Shown one piece after another: positions 21,423 through 25,479 of a stretch of DNA of 25,479 nucleotides. The position numbers and the translations under genes were made by a program. Below the pieces are notes generated by a model. It did not search any database and had not been told where the DNA came from. It was given only the letters and a program-made list of their open reading frames with translations. Origin of the DNA: a virus; IMG/VR virus record IMGVR_UViG_3300030118_006221, positions 1 through 25,479 of that record, one strand, 5' to 3'. The stretch's first letter is position 1, and every line of letters starts with the position of its first letter.

Positions 21423-21690
21423 TCAAGGTAAACATATCACTTTTTTCGCCGGGTATGCGGACAATAAATGTCCGATTGATGCTAATGGTGGGATAGCAAC
21501 CGGGACAGATGGCTGAACGGTGGGACGGGTAAAAACGCTGTGCTGCTCTAATGTCCTAACTGTCCTAACCTTACTCCCTTTATAAGGGTCTGAGTAATAG
21601 AGTGGTATAGAGAGCGTTATACCCAGAACCCCTCTATAGGCAGAGCAGGGGGACAATGGGACAGAAGGATTGTCTGTTCTCGAAAGTGAC
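21423..21690. other. Structured noncoding region with GGACA/TGTCC repeats
   Basis: No convincing gene. Inverted repeats in order: CGGACA-N5-TGTCCG (21458-21474), CCCTT-TAT-AAGGG (21576-21588), GGTATA-N8-TATACC (21604-21623), CCCCT-N13-AGGGG (21629-21651), and GACAAT-N11-ATTGTC (21652-21674). TGTCCTAAC occurs twice head to tail at 21552-21569, and GGACA or TGTCC appears about seven times. It could be an origin, a packaging or recombination site, or a structured RNA. Confidence 0.5.
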
Positions 21691-21699
21691 CATTGAACC

Positions 21700-22155
21700 T
21701 TACTTATCATGTGACCCAACCTCGATGGAGGATAGGACAGGCTCAATCTGACCACCCGGATGCAGAATGATGTGAACCTGATACCCATCGGAAACCCAGT
21801 GGCGAGTCAGTAAACAAGACCAACCATGCAGCTGGTCAGATGTGTACCGACTTCGACCACTGCCCCCACGCAAGAAGTTAAAGACCTTCGTGGTACTCTC
21901 ATGCAATACCGCAGCAAACTCATGGAAAGAACCCGGACGAGATAAGGATGACTCAAGACGACGCCACAAAATGTACAGGCGAACAGCACCAGCCTGAACC
22001 TCAGAACGAATCTTCAAACCGGTCAGGTGATTGTCTAAACTCCGCTCAAAGGATTCAATCCCACCCGGCGGGATCTCGCAAAGCATCTCACGGTTCTTCG
22101 ATATCAAACGGCTCCAGCGTAATGAACGGGGAGCATCAGGGTACAAATCACTCAT
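21700..22155 (-). CDS. Unknown protein
   Basis: A protein of 151 residues from the ATG at 22155, preceded by AAGGAA and a plausible promoter. Features: SLRWSRLISKNREMLCEIPPGGIESFERSLDNHLTG, a central LYILWRRLESSLSRPGSFHEFAAVLHEST and a glycine-rich RGGSGRSR. Basic overall and soluble. Codon use looks like a coding gene. Its 5' end overlaps by 34 bases the start of a divergent plus-strand gene. No family is recognised. Confidence 0.7.
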   Translation of the reverse strand: MSDLYPDAPRSLRWSRLISKNREMLCEIPPGGIESFERSLDNHLTGLKIRSEVQAGAVRLYILWRRLESSLSRPGSFHEFAAVLHESTTKVFNFLRGGSGRSRYTSDQLHGWSCLLTRHWVSDGYQVHIILHPGGQIEPVLSSIEVGSHDK

Positions 22156-22460
22156 TTGGTATTCCTTCTGTTTTCTACTCAACGTCGCAATATATCTACA
22201 ATCAGTATACTTTTGAATGGATTGATGAGCTGGATGCCTTCGGTGGACGGATAGTTCGGGCGGCCATCGAAAATGCCTCGCCAAATGTATGGGACCGTGC
22301 GATTGATGCGAGGCGCCATTTCATAGGTAAAACCTACCATATGGAGCAGGCCGTCCTGAATAGTGCTTTCGGCAACCCGAAAAAGGCGCCAGACACCCCT
22401 TCGTCGAGGGTGCGTAGGGCGGCAAGGCAACGCCACAAAAGGGGTCCAAAGTCCGAATGA
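22122..22460 (+). CDS. Possible small basic protein on the plus strand
   Basis: A protein of 112 residues if started at the ATG at 22122; the upstream in-frame starts would lie entirely inside the opposite gene. From about codon 32 the sequence is very protein-like (FEWIDELDAFGGRIVRAAIENASPNVWDRAIDARRHFIGK), with G-initial codons predominating as in real genes, and the C-terminus is basic (SSRVRRAARQRHKRGPKSE), suggesting nucleic-acid binding. There is no clear ribosome binding site. It might be a remnant whose true start is lost. Convergent with the gene at 22653. Confidence 0.5.
   Translation: MNGEHQGTNHSFGIPSVFYSTSQYIYNQYTFEWIDELDAFGGRIVRAAIENASPNVWDRAIDARRHFIGKTYHMEQAVLNSAFGNPKKAPDTPSSRVRRAARQRHKRGPKSE
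22189..22217 (-). promoter_or_regulatory. Sigma70-like promoter for the 21700-22155 gene
   Basis: On the minus strand TTCAAA (22212-22217), a 17-nt spacer, then TATATT (22189-22194). The -10 matches 5 of 6 and the -35 4 of 6. It lies 34 nt before the start codon, within the possible plus-strand gene. Confidence 0.5.
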
Positions 22461-22533
22461 TGCTGCAATCAAGAGTAGATGCCTCATCCCCGGCGTGCCC
22501 CTTCGTTGTTCGCTGCTTTGCAACAGTCGATGC

Positions 22534-22569
22534 CCGCGCGAGCGCGCGTGTGTCCCTGTCTGATAGGGC
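22534..22569. repeat. GC-rich 36-nt repeat, copy A
   Basis: A 17-nt block CCGCGCGAGCGCGCGTG, 8 variable nt, then TCTGATAGGGC; identical blocks and spacing recur at 24188-24223 in direct orientation. CGCGC-N4-GCGCG is self-complementary, and CCCT-N7-AGGG forms a second small stem. It lies between the convergent genes ending at 22460 and 22653. Confidence 0.85.
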
Positions 22570-22594
22570 GCGCGTGCGCGTATGGGTTGCGGCA

Positions 22595-22626
22595 GCTGGG
22601 GGGAGAACACCACTTCGACCCCCAGC
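22595..22626. terminator. GCTGGGGG/CCCCCAGC hairpin
   Basis: A perfect 8-bp stem, 22595-22602 with 22619-22626, with a 16-nt loop, 27 bases after the stop of the minus-strand gene ending at 22653. There is no U-run. It is similar in style to the hairpins at 4465-4541 and 19269-19298. Confidence 0.55.
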
Positions 22627-22652
22627 CACCTGAGTTGGCCAACTCAATATCA

Positions 22653-23111
22653 TCAGTAATCGTATCCGTCGATGGGGCCGTCCTCGTACGAGTCGAGTTC
22701 TGGCAGTGTGGGCTCTGGTTCCTCATCCCATGTCACCTCCTGCCACGTCCACTCGTATGCGCCGACTGAGTAATACCACTCTCCGTCCCGCTTGTGCGGG
22801 GTCAGGTAATACCGCTCGTCGTCATCGGGGTGCTTCAAGAACACGTTGCTGCCCTTGTTGTTCTCGAACCCGTGCTCGTCTATCCCGATGGTTTCGGTGT
22901 CATCGGGGTACTTCTCTGCCCACTTGTCGAACATGCGCTTCATCTTGCGGATGGTGGCGAGGTTGAAGCAGGGAGTCGCCCAGCCATTCCAGAGGGTCCC
23001 ACAGTGGTATCCTTCGAATGCAGCTTCGTCGTCGAAGCAGTCGAGGGAGAACTTGGACTTGCGCCACTTGAGCGTGTCGGGCACGATGATGTCGTTAGGC
23101 TTGAAGTTCAT
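22653..23111 (-). CDS. Unknown protein with FEGYHCGTLWNGWATPCF motif
   Basis: A protein of 152 residues with GGAGG before the ATG, which overlaps the upstream stop (ATGA). The motif FEGYHCGTLWNGWATPCF near residue 32 resembles a pattern I have seen in many phage and bacterial hypothetical proteins (WNGWATPYF-type). Many W, Y and acidic residues follow (EWYYSVGAYEWTWQEVTWDEEPEP). Soluble, function unknown. It is the last gene of a coupled set of three. Confidence 0.8.
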   Translation of the reverse strand: MNFKPNDIIVPDTLKWRKSKFSLDCFDDEAAFEGYHCGTLWNGWATPCFNLATIRKMKRMFDKWAEKYPDDTETIGIDEHGFENNKGSNVFLKHPDDDERYYLTPHKRDGEWYYSVGAYEWTWQEVTWDEEPEPTLPELDSYEDGPIDGYDY

Positions 23112-23323
23112 GATGCACCTCCTTCGATGATCTGCTCAGTGGTCTCGGCTTCGATTAGTTCCATGACGCGCATGGCGCCGTCGTACATCGGACCCCATAC
23201 CTCCATCTCCTCTGGGTCATCCTTGCAGTCGGGCAGGCGCTCCTCGATGTCCCTGCTCGCATGGTTGAGCACGTCGTACAGGGCGTTCGCTTCGTCTTCG
23301 GTCAGTGTGATGGTGATGTTCAC
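23108..23323 (-). CDS. Small acidic helical protein
   Basis: A protein of 71 residues starting with GTG at 23323 (GGAGGTGCAAA upstream), overlapping the upstream stop (GTGA); the ATG at 23368 is inside the upstream gene. It reads VNITITLTEDEANALYDVLNHASRDIEERLPDCKDDPEEME, with one beta strand then helices, ending EGGAS, where the codons double as the next ribosome binding site. No family is recognised. Confidence 0.75.
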   Translation of the reverse strand: MNITITLTEDEANALYDVLNHASRDIEERLPDCKDDPEEMEVWGPMYDGAMRVMELIEAETTEQIIEGGAS

Positions 23324-23784
23324 TTTGCACCTCCTTGGCGTTGGAATATTTGGGTGGCGCCGTGCCATGTGATGAATCCCTCGTCAACGAGAGCCCAGAC
23401 ATGACCGACATCCATGTGCAGGTCTTCAAATGCATAGACACTGGATGCGAGTGTGCCGGGACCGAACCAAGACATGTCGTCCGGTGGTTGTGGCATTGAG
23501 CAGTCGGCAGCGTCGATGCGGTCAGGATGAACCACGTCCTTATGGATGGCGATGCAGCAGTCGAGCGGGTTGTCCTCGTCGAGGAAGATGAGCCAGTCGT
23601 GGATGTGCTTCTGGTCCTTGATTTGCTGCACGTAGCAGTCGGGGCACAGATATTGGTCTGTCCCATCCGGCAGCGTGTCACCGCAGTGGTCTTCCGTGTG
23701 GACCCACTCGCTGCATGAGTCGCATGGGTAGGAGACGTGGACTGTTCCGCTGTCGTCGATGTAGATTTGAGTTTGTTTGCTCAT
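23320..23784 (-). CDS. Cysteine-rich protein of unknown function
   Basis: A protein of 154 residues from the ATG at 23784 with the leader CACACCAAGAGGACACC. After a short beta start (QTQIYIDDSGTVHVSYP) comes CDSCSEW...HCGDTLPDG...CPDCYVQQ, a probable zinc ribbon. Acidic/aromatic C-terminal region (EDLHMDVGHVWALVDEGFITWHG). It ends QGGAK, again giving the next gene's ribosome binding site. No family is recognised. Confidence 0.75.
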   Translation of the reverse strand: MSKQTQIYIDDSGTVHVSYPCDSCSEWVHTEDHCGDTLPDGTDQYLCPDCYVQQIKDQKHIHDWLIFLDEDNPLDCCIAIHKDVVHPDRIDAADCSMPQPPDDMSWFGPGTLASSVYAFEDLHMDVGHVWALVDEGFITWHGATQIFQRQGGAK

Positions 23785-23803
23785 GGTGTCCTCTTGGTGT
23801 GTT

Positions 23804-23817
23804 GGGGCCGAAGCCCC
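23804..23817 (-). terminator. C(UUCG)G tetraloop hairpin
   Basis: On the minus strand GGGGC-TTCG-GCCCC, directly after the stop of the 23828-24058 gene and before the next leader. An extra-stable tetraloop with no U-run; it may terminate transcription or stabilise or process the mRNA. Confidence 0.5.
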
Positions 23818-23827
23818 CGGTTGGTGG

Positions 23828-24058
23828 TTACTGGTCGCTGTACTTAGAGATCTGCACGTCAATCAGCGCAATCAGTGCGTCGTACATGGCAGCCTTCGCC
23901 TCGCGCTTTTGACGGATACCATCAATGACCGATGGCTTGATGGCTTCACGCGAAGACACGATGTCGTCTCGCATTTGTTGCAACTCGTTCAAGTCGCGGG
24001 TGAATCCAACGTGGGTTTGGATGGTGCAGATTAGTGATGAAAGAATGTTTGGTCGCAT
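23828..24058 (-). CDS. Small helical protein
   Basis: A protein of 76 residues from the ATG at 24058, with the leader ACACCAACCAAGAGGACACC nearly identical to that of the next gene. The sequence is mostly helical and coiled-coil-like (DLNELQQMRDDIVSSREAIKPSVIDGIRQKREAKAAMYDALIALIDVQI). Soluble. No family is recognised. Confidence 0.75.
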   Translation of the reverse strand: MRPNILSSLICTIQTHVGFTRDLNELQQMRDDIVSSREAIKPSVIDGIRQKREAKAAMYDALIALIDVQISKYSDQ

Positions 24059-24187
24059 GGTGTCCTCTTGGTTGGTGTTTCGCCGACACACAGCAGTGCC
24101 CGCACAAGTGCCATAACCCGTTGAGCAGGATTGCAACACCTTTGTTTTGATAATGTGCGCATGTTCGCAAGACCCCTCAGGCCCCAT

Positions 24188-24223
24188 CCGCGCGAGCGCG
24201 CGTGCGCTCCCATCTGATAGGGC
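24188..24223. repeat. GC-rich 36-nt repeat, copy B
   Basis: CCGCGCGAGCGCGCGTG (24188-24204), 8 variable nt, then TCTGATAGGGC (24213-24223), the same as copy A. It lies between the end of the gene at 24245 and the start at 24058, in a 186-bp stretch that holds no gene. Confidence 0.85.
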
Positions 24224-24226
24224 CGA

Positions 24227-24240
24227 AGGGCCGAAGCCCT
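24227..24240 (-). terminator. C(UUCG)G tetraloop hairpin
   Basis: On the minus strand AGGGC-TTCG-GCCCT, four bases after the stop of the gene ending at 24245. Same style as the hairpin at 23804-23817. No U-run follows. Confidence 0.5.
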
Positions 24241-24244
24241 ACAC

Positions 24245-24583
24245 TCATGAATAAGCAAGGGCGCCCCCGAATGCTCGAATCCAGTCCTCGCATTGTCGTC
24301 TTGGAAGCTTGTCTGCCTCAACAGTCCAGTCGATTACCGTAGAGCATACGACGTCTACTCCGCTCGCTACCATCATAGCGTTTCGGATTTTATCGAGGCT
24401 CGCGTTGTAATTGTAAAGGCTCGCACAACACACTCGGCGCCCGCTCCTAACATGCGTGATTCTATAGTCCCCACGGCTTCCCGTTATTGTCAGTCCGGGT
24501 ATTGGCGTCGGACGTGCCCTAACGGTTTCGGTTCCCGTCTGATTTCCTTTATCGTCGCCTATTGCTATTTCTACGGTGTTCAT
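24245..24583 (-). CDS. Small protein of unknown function
   Basis: A protein of 112 residues with AAAGGA upstream of the ATG. Beta-rich N-terminus (VEIAIGDDKGNQTGTETVRARPTPIPGLTITGSRGDYRITHVRSGRRVCCASLYNY split here only for description: GDYRITHVRSGRRVCC is the most distinctive stretch), then a helical C-terminus (RRQCEDWIRAFGGALAYS). Four Cys, no zinc spacing. It follows the GP88-like gene and a stable hairpin. No family is recognised. Confidence 0.7.
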   Translation of the reverse strand: MNTVEIAIGDDKGNQTGTETVRARPTPIPGLTITGSRGDYRITHVRSGRRVCCASLYNYNASLDKIRNAMMVASGVDVVCSTVIDWTVEADKLPRRQCEDWIRAFGGALAYS

Positions 24584-24599
24584 GATTTTGTTTCCTTTA

Positions 24600-24646
24600 G
24601 GGGCTTGCGCCCCCTGTTTGAGTTTAGTGTTTGAGTTTAGTGTTTG
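24600..24646. repeat. GNRA hairpin next to a 13-bp tandem repeat
   Basis: GGGGC-TTGC-GCCCC at 24600-24613 (GCAA loop on the minus strand), then TGTTTGAGTTTAG twice head to tail (24615-24627, 24628-24640) plus TGTTTG. On the minus strand the repeats read ACACTAAAC, sharing the ACACTAA half-site of the operator candidates. The first repeat contains the stop codon of the GP88-like gene. Confidence 0.75.
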
Positions 24647-25266
24647 TGGTAGTTTATTCGGTCAACGTTAGGGTCCCAGCATGCGCGGCAATCGCCGCAC
24701 TTGTTCCCTTGTTTCGGCGCTGGGCATTGATTACCGCCGGGGACGTCAACGCTTGACGTCGGGCCTTGCATGTTCATTGGCTTGCCAATCATTGGAGCGG
24801 ATACCCGGACAACGAGGTTGTCGGGCCAGTCCCCCGCCATCGCCCTCGCCATCTTGACCATGGCGACCTCGCGGGACGGCGCCCAGAAGTTTACCCATGG
24901 TAGCGCGCGCGCAACGGCTACCCATTGCAATACGTGCTCAACGCTTTGAAAATCTCCACTGTCATGGATTCGGAAGTATGGGTCATTAGGGTCCGTGTAG
25001 TGCCCTACCAGTTTGGTCATACCTTCAACCCATTGTGGGTTGTGTAGCGCCTCAAGTCTACGCTGCAGTCCAGCTTTTACGTCTGGATAGAGGTAATGGC
25101 CCTTTAGAGCGTAGCAGGAAGCGCAAACTGAACCCGCCACCTTCGCGAGTTTAGCGCCGAGGATGCAAGCTTGGGCCGGTAGTGACGTGGAATAACCGGG
25201 CATTTTCGAGGGCTTGCCAAGACCTGACTTGTGACCGGTTACGAGTTTAGCGGTTTTTAGGTTCAC
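24637..25266 (-). CDS. GP88-family-like protein with seven cysteines
   Basis: A protein of 209 residues starting with GTG at 25266, six bases after GGAG; an upstream ATG at 25293 lacks a site. Motifs: GYSTSLPAQACILGAKLAKVAGSVCASCYALKGHYLYP, then YFRIHDSGDFQSVEHVLQWVAVAR, FWAPSREVAMV, and a C-terminal NQCPAPKQGNKC-GDCRACWDP. The layout resembles the phage Gene-product-88 family (C-x2-CYA..KG..Y, H-x-x-GDF). Cysteines at about 34, 48, 51, 181, 190, 193 and 196 could bind an Fe-S cluster or zinc. The family's role is not established. Confidence 0.75.
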   Translation of the reverse strand: MNLKTAKLVTGHKSGLGKPSKMPGYSTSLPAQACILGAKLAKVAGSVCASCYALKGHYLYPDVKAGLQRRLEALHNPQWVEGMTKLVGHYTDPNDPYFRIHDSGDFQSVEHVLQWVAVARALPWVNFWAPSREVAMVKMARAMAGDWPDNLVVRVSAPMIGKPMNMQGPTSSVDVPGGNQCPAPKQGNKCGDCRACWDPNVDRINYHKH

Positions 25267-25300
25267 GGTGTTCTCCTTTGTGATGATATCCACTAACCCA

Positions 25301-25321
25301 ATAATACACTATGGGTAGTGT
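25301..25321 (-). promoter_or_regulatory. Promoter -10 with ACACTA-TGGG-TAGTGT operator candidate
   Basis: A perfect 6-bp inverted repeat with a 4-nt centre (25306-25321) abutting a minus-strand -10 TATTAT (25301-25306). No consensus -35. Same half-sites and spacing as at 13259-13272. Upstream of the GP88-like gene. Confidence 0.5.
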
Positions 25322-25345
25322 TTTAGGTGTTTTTTTTAAAGATAT

Positions 25346-25479
25346 ATGAAAATCATATCTTCAAAATCAGCTGACTCGGACCCTATCACCGCGACAACCG
25401 CCAGCCCGTCCCGCGAGCTCAGAGGTACATGCAACGGAAACCCAAACCCAGACCCATGCAGCTGCGTTGCCTGTCTGAT
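25346..25479 (+). CDS. Possible 5' part of a gene running off the window
   Basis: An open frame of 44 codons from the ATG at 25346 to the window end: a Ser/Thr/Ala/Pro-rich start followed by RELRGTCNGNPNPDPCSCVAC, with three closely spaced cysteines. It is divergent from the GP88-like gene. There is no ribosome binding site, and the start lies in an AT-rich inverted repeat (AGATAT ... ATATCT, 25340-25360), so it is uncertain. Confidence 0.3.
   Translation, partial: MKIISSKSADSDPITATTASPSRELRGTCNGNPNPDPCSCVACL

Noticed and set aside
21423-21788. Minus-strand open frame over the structured region
   Set aside because: Atypical composition; it overlaps the end of the 21700-22155 gene and crosses several hairpins.
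22179-22613. Minus-strand open frame of 144 codons
   Set aside because: It runs through the hairpin and repeat A, has low-complexity Arg/Pro content, and the plus-strand frame across it shows better coding character.
25470-25479. Third copy of the GC-rich repeat at the window end
   Set aside because: Only ten bases match and the rest is outside the window; noted as a hint but not listed as a feature.
1-25479. tRNA genes
   Set aside because: I saw no cloverleaf with a CCA-adjacent acceptor stem and T-loop GTTCRA on either strand; a tRNAscan run would be decisive.

Overview
The window looks like about 25 kb of a tailed bacteriophage (or prophage) genome. It holds a tail-fibre-like gene, a probable lysis cassette, a RecT/YqaJ recombination module, a CHC2-Toprim primase with a VirE-type helicase, SSB, a DEAD/DEAH helicase, a Dam-like methylase and many small, tightly overlapping genes. 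Shine-Dalgarno sites and sigma70-like TTGACA promoters point to a bacterial host, which I cannot name. There is no terminase, capsid, portal, DNA polymerase, integrase or tRNA gene in this stretch.

Layout. (1) 1-4460, plus strand: the 3' part of a beta-propeller-like tail/receptor protein, a charged small protein, two small beta-rich proteins, then six coupled genes that look like lysis/envelope proteins: coiled-coil membrane proteins around an L,D-transpeptidase-like enzyme. (2) A large G/C-tract hairpin at 4465-4541 separates this from a minus-strand operon, 9073 down to 4548: YqaJ exonuclease, RecT annealase, an unknown protein, an FmdB zinc ribbon, and a trio in which two DUF2589-like proteins flank a protein with four 9-residue repeats. 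(3) 9187-9755, plus strand: a Cro-like HTH protein and a protein with a histone-H1-like tail. (4) Minus operon 13198 to 9752: HTH regulator, primase, VirE-type helicase and two unknowns. An 8-G run at the primase/helicase junction could fuse the two by slippage. (5) 13339-14101, plus strand: a second pair of the small beta-rich proteins, paralogous to those at 1085-1839. (6) Minus operon 16695 to 14165: helicase, NrdR-like zinc ribbon, XF1762/GNAT-like protein and SSB, with an A AAA AAA heptamer at the last junction. (7) Minus-strand small-gene region 21304 to 16895, including a D12-class adenine methylase, with a recurrent 14-nt junction. (8) 21388-21699 is a noncoding block of inverted repeats and GGACA/TGTCC motifs. 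(9) 21700-25479: more minus-strand accessory genes, two copies of a GC-rich 36-nt repeat about 1.65 kb apart, a GP88-like protein, and a possible gene start running off the right edge.

How it may work together: the minus-strand operons carry replication, recombination and host-interaction functions and read from leaders sharing an ACACCAA...AAGAGGA element. Several promoters carry palindromes related to CACTA-N4-TAGTG, suggesting a shared regulator, perhaps the HTH protein at 12932-13198. Structural and lysis genes are on the plus strand, as expected of late genes. Functional names rest on motif recognition by eye, and no database search was run.
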